DNA from: an uncultured PS1 clade bacterium
GTDB taxonomy: Bacteria; Pseudomonadota; Alphaproteobacteria; MED-G09
Assembly: GCA_902609025.1 (NCBI GenBank)
Contig: CACLQD010000004.1
Coordinates: 17,501-50,476 of the forward strand
DNA: 32,976 bases
Direction of reading: 5' to 3'
The notes beneath the pieces were generated by a model. The model was not told the origin of the DNA and searched no databases. It saw nothing but the letters and a program-made list of their open reading frames with translations. This document shows positions 1 to 9,423 of this stretch, one piece after another. The first letter of the stretch is position 1. Each line of letters opens with the position of its first letter. A program made the translations under genes and the position numbers.

Positions 1-633
1 TTCAGGTTCTGGTAAAACAGCTACAGTTGCAGCCGAGGTATGAATTCTTCCGCTTGACTCTGTTGCCGGAACTCTTTGAACTCTATGCACACCAGATTCA
101 AATTTTAATTTCGAAAATACATTTTCTCCAGAAATTGATAAAATGATTTCTTTATATCCACCGACATCGCCATCCGATAAAGCCATTATTTGTGTTTTCC
201 ATTTATTTAAATCGCTATATCTTTGATACATTCTATATAAATCTCCTGCAAAGATAGCTGCTTCATCACCACCAGTTCCTGCACGTATTTCTAAAATAAC
301 ATCATTAGCGTCAGCCTTATCCTTGGGTAAAAGCATTAATTGGATGGATTCTTCTACTTGTAATATATTTTCTTTTAATTCATCTAATTCAGTTTTTGCA
401 AGATCGAGCATTTCTGGGTCAGATGAATCATCATTAATAATATCAGTTAACTCTTCGCTCTCATTTTGAAATTTTTTCCAATCAATAATTGCATTTTTTA
501 AAGGCTCAATTTCTGAATATTCTTTTGAGAGCTTTACATAATCTTCTGAGGATAATTCACTGCTTAGAGATTTCTCTAACTCGCTTGATCTATCTAATAT
601 ACTTTCTAATTTATCTAGTGGTATTTGAGTCAT
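1..633 (-). CDS. prfA: Peptide chain release factor 1 (RF1), 3' part truncated by window edge
   Basis: Minus-strand frame from ATG at 633 runs off the window: [21 protein letters not shown]...[22 protein letters not shown]...[41 protein letters not shown] and [12 protein letters not shown]...GRIHTS are RF1 signatures. Confidence 0.93.
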   Translation of the reverse strand, partial: MTQIPLDKLESILDRSSELEKSLSSELSSEDYVKLSKEYSEIEPLKNAIIDWKKFQNESEELTDIINDDSSDPEMLDLAKTELDELKENILQVEESIQLMLLPKDKADANDVILEIRAGTGGDEAAIFAGDLYRMYQRYSDLNKWKTQIMALSDGDVGGYKEIILSISGENVFSKLKFESGVHRVQRVPATESSGRIHTSAATVAVLPEPE

Positions 634-1741
634 ATTTACTAATGTCTTTATTTATTTTTTGTTTTATTTTTTTTTCAACTTCATTAACAATTGAATCAAT
701 CAGTTCGTCATTATTACGCTTTGCAAGTTGTTTTCCATCTACATAAAGCATTCCACTATCATTCCCGCCCCCAGTAAAACCAACATCTGACATCGTGGCT
801 TCACCTGGCCCGTTAACTACACAACCAATTATAGAAATTGTAAAAGGTTCAGAAATACTTGATAAACGGTCTTCTAACTTTTTTACTGTACCGATAACAT
901 CAAAACCTTGTCTCGCGCATGAGGGACATGAAATTATATTAACTCCTCTATGTCTTAATCCCAGACTTTTTAAAATACTAAAACCAACTTTTATTTCTTC
1001 AACTGGATCGGCGGATAGAGAAACCCTTAATGTATCACCAATTCCTTCCGCCAGAAGTTGGCCAATACCTATTGAAGATTTAATCGTGCCATCCATTAAT
1101 CCCCCAGCTTCGGTAATGCCTAAATGGAGAGGGGCATCAGTTACTTTTGATAACTCTTTGTAAGACTCGACTGTAAGTAAAACATTTGAAGTTTTTACGG
1201 ATATCTTAAAATTATTAAAATCTAAATCCCTTAAAATATTTTCATGAAATAATGCACTCTCAACCATTGCTGCTGGCGAAGGACCTTTATATTTTTCAAG
1301 TATATTTTTCTCTAAAGATCCACCATTAACTCCTATTCTAATTGAACAATCATTATCTTTGGCAGCTTTAACGACTTCTTTAACTCTATCAATGGAACCA
1401 ATATTGCCTGGATTAATTCTTAAACATGATGCCCCGGATTCTGCTGCTTCTATTGCCCTTTTATAATGAAAATGAATATCAGCAACTATAGGAACATTTG
1501 TTTGATTAACTATATCTTTAAGAGCTTTTGACGATTCTTCGTCAGGACATGAAATTCTAACAATATCAGCACCTGCATCCTCTAAGTCCAATACTTGTTT
1601 TACTGTTGATTTGATATCCCGTGTATCAGTATTTGTCATTGATTGAACACTAATAGGCGCATCACCTCCAACGGGCATATCTCCGACATATATTTTTCTT
1701 GTCTTATGCCTTTTAATATCTATCCCATAAGGATTATTCAT
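611..1741 (-). CDS. ispG: 4-hydroxy-3-methylbut-2-en-1-yl diphosphate synthase (flavodoxin)
   Basis: [41 protein letters not shown] motifs (4Fe-4S ligating Cys) typical of IspG. Confidence 0.96.
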   Translation of the reverse strand: MNNPYGIDIKRHKTRKIYVGDMPVGGDAPISVQSMTNTDTRDIKSTVKQVLDLEDAGADIVRISCPDEESSKALKDIVNQTNVPIVADIHFHYKRAIEAAESGASCLRINPGNIGSIDRVKEVVKAAKDNDCSIRIGVNGGSLEKNILEKYKGPSPAAMVESALFHENILRDLDFNNFKISVKTSNVLLTVESYKELSKVTDAPLHLGITEAGGLMDGTIKSSIGIGQLLAEGIGDTLRVSLSADPVEEIKVGFSILKSLGLRHRGVNIISCPSCARQGFDVIGTVKKLEDRLSSISEPFTISIIGCVVNGPGEATMSDVGFTGGGNDSGMLYVDGKQLAKRNNDELIDSIVNEVEKKIKQKINKDISKYDSNTTR

Positions 1742-1771
1742 TAGTTACCTTTCAAACAAAATCCGATAAAT

Positions 1772-3013
1772 TTATCTATCTAATATAAAGGATTGATGTA
1801 ACATATTAACAGCTTTTTCAGCCTGCTCATTACTAATAAGAATTGATATTTTTATTTCTGAAGTAGAAATAACATCAATATTTATATCATTTTCAGACAA
1901 TATACTAAACATCTTAGCTGCTACGCCTGCATTACTTCGCATACCAACACCGACAATAGAAATTTTAGCAATGTTACTATCAGTCAATAAACTTTCATAT
2001 GGAACATCATCCTTAATTTGTTCCATAATTTTTTCTGCGCTCAACAAATCATCTTTAGGTATTGTAAAAGTTATATCAGTTGTCCTAGAGCTCTCTGAAA
2101 TATTCTGTACGATCATATCAACATTGATATTATTTTCTGAGAGAGATGAAAATATTTTAGCTGCAATACCAGGTTTATCTCTTACGCCTATTAAAGTTAT
2201 TTTACAATCATTGAGGCTTGAAGTTACACCTGTAACAACGCGTTGATCATTAATTGCGTCCTCTTCTGTAACAATAGTACCAGCATCTTCTTTATTTTCG
2301 TTACCAAAACTAGATAATACCCTTAAAGCAACATTATTTGTCATAGCAGTCTCAACTGATCTTGTTTGAAGAACTTTAGCCCCCAAAGATGCCATTTCTA
2401 ACATTTCTTCATATGATACTTTATCAAGTCTTTTGGCCTCAGGTAGTTTGTTGGGATCAGTTGTATATACGCCATCTACATCAGTATATATGTCACAATA
2501 ATCAGCGTTTATAGCTGCAGCAATTGCCACAGCTGATGTATCAGAGCCTCCTCTTCCTAGAGTTGAAACTCTGCCCTCTGATGTAATGCCTTGAAATCCA
2601 GGAATAACACATACTTTTTTATCTTTGAGAATCTTATTTATAAGCTCTGATTTTATAGCTTCAATTCTTGCAGATTTATGATCATTAGATGTCAAAATAG
2701 GAATTTGCCATCCTAGACAAGAACTTGCACCTATCCCATTTTCATTCAGCGTTGCTGCAAGCAAACCAACACTTACTTGCTCTCCAGAAGAAATAACGAC
2801 ATCGTATTCTTCAGGATTAAAATCATCTGAGATATCCTTTGTGAGATTGATTAAGCGGTCTGTTTCTCCAGCCATAGCAGATAAAACGACTACAACTTCA
2901 TGTCCCTCATCATATACTGATTTAACAATATTTGAGACATTTTGTATTCTATCAATACTTCCAACAGATGTTCCACCAAATTTCATAACGATACGTGACA
3001 TCATGATCTCCAA
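1772..3013 (-). CDS. lysC: Aspartate kinase with C-terminal ACT domains; start more likely MSRIVMKFGG near 3001
   Basis: VMKFGGTSVGSIDRI N-terminus, GFQGIT.EGRVSTLGRGGSDTSAVAIAAA, tandem ACT region. Confidence 0.95.
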   Translation of the reverse strand: MEIMMSRIVMKFGGTSVGSIDRIQNVSNIVKSVYDEGHEVVVVLSAMAGETDRLINLTKDISDDFNPEEYDVVISSGEQVSVGLLAATLNENGIGASSCLGWQIPILTSNDHKSARIEAIKSELINKILKDKKVCVIPGFQGITSEGRVSTLGRGGSDTSAVAIAAAINADYCDIYTDVDGVYTTDPNKLPEAKRLDKVSYEEMLEMASLGAKVLQTRSVETAMTNNVALRVLSSFGNENKEDAGTIVTEEDAINDQRVVTGVTSSLNDCKITLIGVRDKPGIAAKIFSSLSENNINVDMIVQNISESSRTTDITFTIPKDDLLSAEKIMEQIKDDVPYESLLTDSNIAKISIVGVGMRSNAGVAAKMFSILSENDINIDVISTSEIKISILISNEQAEKAVNMLHQSFILDR

Positions 3014-3128
3014 AATTATTTCAAAATTTATCCTAAATTAGTTATATAGATTACTCTATATAAGCTGGACAAGTAATAGATAATGTATAGGACTCATAGG
3101 AGCAAGCATAAGTGAAGAAGAAATTAAG

Positions 3129-3860
3129 ATGAATACAACCATAGATCCTTTAGAAAAAGAAAAATTTTCAAAAATGGCAGAAGAGTGGTGGGACCCAACG
3201 GGAAAGTTTAAAGCCTTACATAAATTTAACCCTAAAAGGATTGAATTTATTAGGGATAAATTGGTTGAACACTTTTCAATTGAGTCCGATTTAGAAAATC
3301 CTTTTTCAAACCTTGATATTTTAGATATTGGTTGCGGAGGTGGTCTTTTATCTGAACCAATGTCAAGATTAGGAGCGAATGTTACAGGTATTGATATTGT
3401 AGATAAAAATATCAATGTAGCAAAAACGCATTCTGAAGAACAAAACTTAGAAATTGATTATAAAATTACAACTGCTGAAGAACTTGCATTGGGTAAGAAG
3501 AAATTTGATGTGATATTAAATATGGAAGTTATAGAACATGTAGCAGATTTAAATTTATTTATTGAGTCTTGTGAAAAATTATTGAAAAAGAATGGGCTGC
3601 TTTTCTTTGCCACACTAAATAGAAATATATTGTCCTTTGGTTTAGCCATAGTTGGTGCAGAATATATTCTTGGCTGGTTACCTAAAGGTACCCATAATTG
3701 GAAGAAATTTATTACACCTGAAGAATTAAAAATAATCTTTAGATCAAGCGGTTTGAATATTACAAATATTATGGGAATGAAATATAACCCTATATACGAT
3801 AGTTGGTATTTATCCGAAGATACAAGTGTAAATTATCTTGGTACTGCTATTAAATCTTAA
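3129..3860 (+). CDS. ubiG: Bifunctional 2-polyprenyl-6-hydroxyphenol methylase / 3-demethylubiquinol 3-O-methyltransferase
   Basis: EKFSKMAEEWWDPTGKFKALHKFNPKRIEFI and LDIGCGGGLLSEPMSRLGANVTGID motifs of UbiG. Confidence 0.95.
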   Translation: MNTTIDPLEKEKFSKMAEEWWDPTGKFKALHKFNPKRIEFIRDKLVEHFSIESDLENPFSNLDILDIGCGGGLLSEPMSRLGANVTGIDIVDKNINVAKTHSEEQNLEIDYKITTAEELALGKKKFDVILNMEVIEHVADLNLFIESCEKLLKKNGLLFFATLNRNILSFGLAIVGAEYILGWLPKGTHNWKKFITPEELKIIFRSSGLNITNIMGMKYNPIYDSWYLSEDTSVNYLGTAIKS

Positions 3861-4273
3861 TTCTTAGATTTGGGATTTAAAGATGGTAAAGGCTGAACAT
3901 TAATGCCTTCCTCTATAAGGTCTTTTGCTTCCTCAACTGTTGTTTCACCATATATATCTTTTTGTTCTTTTTCTTCATAATGCATCGCTCTAGCTTCATC
4001 AGGAAATTTATCACCAACATATTCATAATTTTCCTTAACGTGCTTTTTGATCTTATTCATAACCATTTCAACTTTCTTAACATCACTTTTAGGGGCTCTC
4101 TGATTAGATTTAGATGGGATATTCGGAGCCATAATTGATTTGCTAATTTTTTTTGAACCACAAAGAGGACATTCGACTGAAGATTTTTCTAATTGTTTTT
4201 CACAAGTATCATAGTCAGAAAACCAAGCTTCAAAATTATGTTCTTGGTCACAAATGAGGGAATATTTAATCAT
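3857..4273 (-). CDS. DUF1178 family protein (zinc-ribbon-like)
   Basis: MIKYSLICDQEHNFEAWFSDYDTCEKQ...VECPLCGSKKISKSIMAP N-terminus characteristic of DUF1178; adjacent to grxC as in many alphaproteobacteria. Confidence 0.85.
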   Translation of the reverse strand: MIKYSLICDQEHNFEAWFSDYDTCEKQLEKSSVECPLCGSKKISKSIMAPNIPSKSNQRAPKSDVKKVEMVMNKIKKHVKENYEYVGDKFPDEARAMHYEEKEQKDIYGETTVEEAKDLIEEGINVQPLPSLNPKSKN

Positions 4274-4521
4274 GATAAAAGCTTTTCAAGATCACCACTT
4301 CTATCAATTGCATATAAATCATCATAACCACCTACATGCGTATCATTGATAAAAATTTGAGGAACGGACCGCTTGCCATTAGCTTTTTCAATCATTTCCA
4401 TCATGAGATCTGGATTATCACCAACATATATCTCTTGATAATCTAAACTTTTACTTTGCAGTAAAGCCTTCGCTTTCTCACAATAAGGGCACATAGGTCC
4501 GGTATAAATTATAATATCCAT
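4270..4521 (-). CDS. grxC: Glutaredoxin 3
   Basis: YTGPMCPYCEKAKALL (CPYC active site), SVPQIFI, GGYDDL motifs. Confidence 0.95.
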   Translation of the reverse strand: MDIIIYTGPMCPYCEKAKALLQSKSLDYQEIYVGDNPDLMMEMIEKANGKRSVPQIFINDTHVGGYDDLYAIDRSGDLEKLLS

Positions 4522-4593
4522 TTCATTCTCTATGCTTATAATATGGTAAATTGGTAATTAAATTCAAGATTTCTTAATAAAAAGAGTTATTTG

Positions 4594-5424
4594 ATGCACA
4601 ACAGAAAACTTATAAAAGTTAGGCAAGAAAAAGAAAATATAAATAATTTCGAAGAAAAAATCTTTTTCAAAGACTATCAGAATGATTTTGTTGAAAGAGT
4701 TTCACTTATTAATGAAAATTTTGAAAAGTCTCTTGCGTTTGGTTTTCGAGGATCAAAACTAGAGTTTTCAAAAAATGTAAAAAATGTAATTTATGGAAAT
4801 CTTGGAAAAAGTAATAAAACAAATATTATCTATGATGAAGAATTAATACCCTTTAAAGAGTCATCATTAGATTTAATTATGAGTTTCTTTAATCTTCATT
4901 TTGCAAATGATGTACCGGGCATTCTTTATCAAACATTAAGGAGTCTAAAACCAAATGGCTTATTTATAGCCTCTATGTTTTGTGAAAATACTCTGCAAGA
5001 ACTCAATTATTCTTTTATTAAAGCCGAGGAGGAGATTTGCGGAGGAATGAGCCCAAGAGTAAGTCCTTTTGCTAAGTTACAAGCTTTGGCTTCATTAATG
5101 CAGGAAATAAATTTTTCTTTACCAGTTGCTGATATTGACCGTCATTCTGTCTATTATAAACATCCCTCAAATTTATTAACGGATTTAAAAAAACTCGGAG
5201 AAACAAATTCCCTTCTAAGAATGAATAAATCATTCTTAAGAAAAGATGTTTTGAATAGAATGTATGAAATTTATATCGATAATTTTTCCAAAGATGGAAA
5301 AATTGTTGCCACTTTTGAAATAGCTTGGCTCACGGGATGGAAATATCATGAAAGTCAGCAAAAACCTCTTAAGAGAGGATCAGGAATGACTAATATGGTT
5401 GAGGGCGTGAAAAAATTTGAATAA
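4594..5424 (+). CDS. SAM-dependent methyltransferase, BioC/NDUFAF5-like
   Basis: N-terminal F.ERVSLINENFEKSLAFGFRG, SLDLIMSFFNLHFANDVPGILYQTLRSLKPNGLFIASMF; resembles the BioC/NDUFAF5-like family often found beside grxC in alphaproteobacteria. ORF track starts at TTG 4591; ATG at 4594 preferred. Confidence 0.75.
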   Translation: MHNRKLIKVRQEKENINNFEEKIFFKDYQNDFVERVSLINENFEKSLAFGFRGSKLEFSKNVKNVIYGNLGKSNKTNIIYDEELIPFKESSLDLIMSFFNLHFANDVPGILYQTLRSLKPNGLFIASMFCENTLQELNYSFIKAEEEICGGMSPRVSPFAKLQALASLMQEINFSLPVADIDRHSVYYKHPSNLLTDLKKLGETNSLLRMNKSFLRKDVLNRMYEIYIDNFSKDGKIVATFEIAWLTGWKYHESQQKPLKRGSGMTNMVEGVKKFE

Positions 5425-5429
5425 AAGAA

Positions 5430-7007
5430 TTAGAGCTTACCTTCAATAGCCTTATCAATGAGATCAATAACTTCTTTAACACCATAAAGGATAATAAATG
5501 AACCCAATCTTGGTCCTTGCGTTTGTCCAAGTAGAATTTCATATAAGGCAGAAAACCAATCCTTCAAAGAATCAAAATGACTATTCATTCCAATATCATA
5601 AATTATAGTTTGAATTTTCTCAGGATCAGTTTCATTTTCCATCTCTAGAAGGTTTTCTTTAAGAGTTTTAAGATATTCAATCTCTTGTTTTTCTGGTTTA
5701 CGATATTTTTTAGTAGGTAAAACAAAGTCCTTGTAATATTCCAATGCGAAAACAACTAATTGATCAATATATTGAGTGGCCTCTTCAGAAATATCGTCAA
5801 AATATCCCTTTATAAAACCCCAGATTACTTCTTTGCTGCTGGCTTGAGAGGCGCTAACGAGATTTAAAATCAGTGAAAATGTAACCGGACTTTCAATTAT
5901 TATTGGATTACCGTCATGAATATGAAAAACCGGATTACTTAATTGATCTTTTACTTCTTGGTTAGGATATTTTTCTGAAAAACTTTGATATTCATCTACA
6001 GCTTTAGGAATAACATCAAATGTTAGTTTTTTTGCTCTTCTTGGATTCTGATACATATATAAAATGAGACTTTCTTTTGAAGCAAATTTAAGCCAGTCAT
6101 CTATTGAAATACCGTTACCCTTAGATTTAGATATCTTTTCACCTTTCTCATCAAAAAATAATTCATAATTGAAACCAACTGGAGCAAAACCTCCAATTGC
6201 CTTACATATTTTTCCTGAAAGAGTTACAGATTCAATTAAGTCTTTTCCTGCCATCTCATAATCAACATCTAATGCAACCCAACGCATTGCCCAATCAGCT
6301 TTCCATTGTAATTTACATTTACCACCTAAGATGGATGTTTCTTTTTCTTCCTGCGTATTTGGATGCTCATATAAAATTGATTTTTCTTTTGTATTGTAAT
6401 CTAAAACTTTTGCGAGGAGTACCTGTCCAGTGTCCGGACAAATAGGTAGAAAAGGTGAATAAGTTTTTTTTCTTTCCTCACCTATCGTTGGTAAAATGAT
6501 ATTTATAATTGCTTCGTAATTTTCTAAGATCTTAGATAATGTCTCATCAAAATTACCATTCTTGTAATAATCTGTTGCACTAGCAAATTCATATTCAAAA
6601 CCAAATTGATCGAGAAATTCTTTTAATAAATTATTATTATGATCAGCAAAACTTGAAAATTTATTATAAGGATCAGGAATATCTGATAATGGCTTTTCTA
6701 AATTTTCAGATAATATTTCAGAATTTAGAATATTATCTGGTATTTTTCGTAATGCATCCATGTCATCAGAAAAACATATTAATTTTGTTTCGATGCTTTT
6801 ATCTAATACCTTAAGAGCATGCCTAACCATTGATGTCCGAGCAACTTCTCCAAAAGTACCTATATGAGGTAAACCTGAAGCTCCATAACCAGTTTCAAAC
6901 ACGGCACTATTGGAACCTGACTTTTCAAGGCGCTTTAAAATTTTTCTTGCCTCTTCGAAAGGCCATGACTTGCTTTCTTGGGCTACAGATATTATTGATT
7001 TATTCAT
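5430..7007 (-). CDS. lysS: Lysine--tRNA ligase, class I
   Basis: SWPFEEARKI, GLPHIGTFGE (HIGH-like), DDMDALRK, EKISKSKGNG (KMSKS-like): class I LysRS. Confidence 0.94.
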   Translation of the reverse strand: MNKSIISVAQESKSWPFEEARKILKRLEKSGSNSAVFETGYGASGLPHIGTFGEVARTSMVRHALKVLDKSIETKLICFSDDMDALRKIPDNILNSEILSENLEKPLSDIPDPYNKFSSFADHNNNLLKEFLDQFGFEYEFASATDYYKNGNFDETLSKILENYEAIINIILPTIGEERKKTYSPFLPICPDTGQVLLAKVLDYNTKEKSILYEHPNTQEEKETSILGGKCKLQWKADWAMRWVALDVDYEMAGKDLIESVTLSGKICKAIGGFAPVGFNYELFFDEKGEKISKSKGNGISIDDWLKFASKESLILYMYQNPRRAKKLTFDVIPKAVDEYQSFSEKYPNQEVKDQLSNPVFHIHDGNPIIIESPVTFSLILNLVSASQASSKEVIWGFIKGYFDDISEEATQYIDQLVVFALEYYKDFVLPTKKYRKPEKQEIEYLKTLKENLLEMENETDPEKIQTIIYDIGMNSHFDSLKDWFSALYEILLGQTQGPRLGSFIILYGVKEVIDLIDKAIEGKL

Positions 7008-7413
7008 GACATTATTAAATCCAAACGATGCTCTTATTTATAGCATGACTCTATCTTCTGCAATAGATGGGGAAATATCAAACAAAGAGATGCAATTTAT
7101 ACAGACTTGTATCAATAATTTACCAATCTTCAAAACCTATAATAGTGAGGACTTAGAAAAAACATTAAGTATGTTTTTTGAATTATTAAGTGGCGATAAT
7201 GATCCAGAAACAATTATAGAATTAATTGACCAGGCTTTAGATAAAAAAAATAAATATATCGCATATGCTTTATCTGTAGAGATTATGATGGTTGAAGAAA
7301 ACTTCACTAATGAAAAGTTACGCTTATTAGAGTTACTTGAAAAAAACTTTGAAATTAATGATCTTGAATCAGCATCAATTAAATATACAATCAAGACTAA
7401 GTACTCTGATTAA
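7006..7413 (+). CDS. TerB-like (tellurite resistance TerB fold) protein
   Basis: MTLLNPNDALIYSMTLSSAIDGEISNKEMQFI matches the TerB-type 'ADGEI...E...I' helical pattern. The upstream extension to 6910 in the track is antisense to lysS and unlikely to be translated. Confidence 0.7.
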   Translation: MTLLNPNDALIYSMTLSSAIDGEISNKEMQFIQTCINNLPIFKTYNSEDLEKTLSMFFELLSGDNDPETIIELIDQALDKKNKYIAYALSVEIMMVEENFTNEKLRLLELLEKNFEINDLESASIKYTIKTKYSD

Positions 7414-7429
7414 ATCAAAAGGGAATGTC

Positions 7430-8179
7430 ATGAACTTGATCTTTTTCAAACCTAGAAATATCGGCTTTTTAATGCGTATGATTAAAGAGAGACTGCTAGA
7501 ATTGTTTCTAAAAAGAGAAGATTTAGCTTCTGATGTTAGAAACTATGTCTTAAATAATGCAAAAAAGAATGATCCCGATAGTGTGCTAAATACAATGGAT
7601 GAATTTGCAAAAAGAAAAAGGTTTTTGATGAATGTTGGAGATGTTAAAGGCAAAATTTTAACAGATGAAATTAAAAAGTTAGGATCAAATCTAACTATCT
7701 TAGAGCTTGGATGTTTTTGCGGTTATTCAGCCATATTGATGGCGAAGACTCTTGGGGAACAAGGTAAAGTCATTTCCATAGAAATTAGTAAACATTATGC
7801 CAAAATCGCAAATGAAATAATCGAATTTTCTGGCCTAAAAAACAAAGTTATTATTATAGAAGGACCATCAGAAAAAATAATCCCAACACTACGATATGAA
7901 TTCGATCTTGTTTTTATTGATCATTGGAAAGATTTATACAAAAGAGATCTTCAGCTAATAGAAAAAAGAGGTTTATTAAAAAATCAATCAATTGTATTTG
8001 CAGATAATGTTGGGAGTCTCATTGAAGCATTAGTAGGTAAAAGGGGTAAATCAACAGATTATCTAGAATATGTAAGAAACCATAAGAATTTTCAGAGTAA
8101 AAATATAAATACAAACCTAGAATATTCTAATGCTGAAGATGCCGTCGAAATATCAACCTATAATATGAGCAATGAGTAA
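7430..8179 (+). CDS. Catechol-O-methyltransferase-like O-methyltransferase
   Basis: VLNTMDEFAKRKRFLMNVGDVKGKI, LELGCFCGYSAILMAKTL, VISIEISKHYAKIANEIIEFSGLKNKV, LVFIDHWKDLY, VFADNV: same motif order as animal COMT. Start set at the ATG at 7430; the track's 7337 start overlaps the TerB-like CDS. Confidence 0.88.
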   Translation: MNLIFFKPRNIGFLMRMIKERLLELFLKREDLASDVRNYVLNNAKKNDPDSVLNTMDEFAKRKRFLMNVGDVKGKILTDEIKKLGSNLTILELGCFCGYSAILMAKTLGEQGKVISIEISKHYAKIANEIIEFSGLKNKVIIIEGPSEKIIPTLRYEFDLVFIDHWKDLYKRDLQLIEKRGLLKNQSIVFADNVGSLIEALVGKRGKSTDYLEYVRNHKNFQSKNINTNLEYSNAEDAVEISTYNMSNE

Positions 8180-8182
8180 ATA

Positions 8183-9352
8183 TTATATCTGCTTGAAGTG
8201 CTTGGAGAGCTTTAAGCCTTGTTTCTGATAGTTAGAGCCTATTGACGATCCATAAGACCTTTCAGGTAGTTCTAGAAGCCTTTCATAAATCAATCTTCCA
8301 ACAATTTGTGAATCCTCAAGGATGAATGGTACTTCCCAACTCCTAATTTCCAAAACAGCTTTAGACCCTTTACCTTCTGATGAATTGTGACCAAAACCTG
8401 GATCGAAAAAACCAGCATAATGAACCCTGAATTCACCTACTGATGGTTTAAACGGCACCATTTCAGCAGCATGACTTGGAGGAATAGCAATAGATTCAGA
8501 TGAAGATAAAATATAAAACTCTCCAGGATCAAGAATAATTCTTTGACCTTCAGTTGCAAAAACAGGATCCCAATATTTTTCCATATCATAGGCATCCTTT
8601 TTATCTATATCTATTAAACCAGCATGCCTCTTTGCTTTCCAGCCAACTATGTCTTCTGCAGCCTCTCCTTTTAGGTCAACAGATAATGCTAGGCCCTCAG
8701 ATATATTAACCTTTCCATCATAAACAATATTGTCTTCTGAGTGTAATCTCTTAAGCTCAGTATCAGAATTTGTTGGTCTTCCTCGCCTAAATCTCATTTG
8801 ACTTAATCGTGAACCTTTTCTGACTATCACTGGGAAAGTTCGAGGTGAAATCTCAAGCCAAAGATGACCTTTATAACCATTTGGTATTTTGTCAAATTCA
8901 TGAGTTCCATCACATATTAATCTTGTAAAAACATCTATTCTTCCAGTAGAACTTTTAGGATTTGCAACAGCAATTATTCTTTCTGGAAGGGATAAAGCCT
9001 CCATTAATGGAACAAGATATACGCAACCAGTTTCAAGAACGGCACCATCTGTAATATCAATTCTGTGTAGAGCAAAATCTTTTAATTTTCTATTCACAGA
9101 ACCACCTGATGGTAAAAAACTTGCCCTAATTCTATATGCTGTATCTGCTAATCTTAAATCTAGGCTCGCAGGTTGAATTTGTTCATCATTTATTTCTCCT
9201 TGAGACCAAATTTCACCATTCTCAATCATCGAGCGGATCATTTGACCTGGCAGTACTCCAGAAATCTGAGCTTTTTGTCCTGGCGCTCCATCAAAGTCAC
9301 TAGTTGTCTCTTTTGTATCAGGAAATAAATCTGGTATTTTCTTTTCTGCCAT
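8183..9352 (-). CDS. dcd: 2'-deoxycytidine 5'-triphosphate deaminase, long (duplicated dUTPase-fold) form
   Basis: QIQPASLDLRL, ANPKSSTGRIDVFTRL, KGSRLSQMRFRRG and second-half HAAEMVPFKPSVGEFRVHYAGFFDPGFGH. Confidence 0.9.
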   Translation of the reverse strand: MAEKKIPDLFPDTKETTSDFDGAPGQKAQISGVLPGQMIRSMIENGEIWSQGEINDEQIQPASLDLRLADTAYRIRASFLPSGGSVNRKLKDFALHRIDITDGAVLETGCVYLVPLMEALSLPERIIAVANPKSSTGRIDVFTRLICDGTHEFDKIPNGYKGHLWLEISPRTFPVIVRKGSRLSQMRFRRGRPTNSDTELKRLHSEDNIVYDGKVNISEGLALSVDLKGEAAEDIVGWKAKRHAGLIDIDKKDAYDMEKYWDPVFATEGQRIILDPGEFYILSSSESIAIPPSHAAEMVPFKPSVGEFRVHYAGFFDPGFGHNSSEGKGSKAVLEIRSWEVPFILEDSQIVGRLIYERLLELPERSYGSSIGSNYQKQGLKLSKHFKQI

Positions 9353-9423
9353 CTTTTAAGCGATCCTAAAAAACTATATTAATTTAGTATATGAGTATAA
9401 AACATAATTAAAATAATAATATA

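Noticed and set aside
611-633. 23-nt ispG/prfA overlap and missing hisS between them
   Set aside because: Ordinary compact-genome overlap; gene-order variation among alphaproteobacteria is common.
489-746. 85-aa hydrophobic plus-strand ORF over prfA/ispG junction
   Set aside because: Antisense to two conserved genes; hydrophobicity arises from the AT-rich complement.
795-1163. 122-aa plus-strand ORF antisense to ispG
   Set aside because: Shadow ORF of the strongly conserved ispG frame; no recognisable domain.
3056-3415. 119-aa minus-strand ORF across the ubiG 5' end
   Set aside because: Antisense to conserved ubiG codons, low-complexity Ser/Ile/Leu-rich composition.
3857-3860. Convergent stop codons of ubiG and DUF1178 sharing TTAA
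   Set aside because: Common in compact AT-rich genomes; no functional implication.
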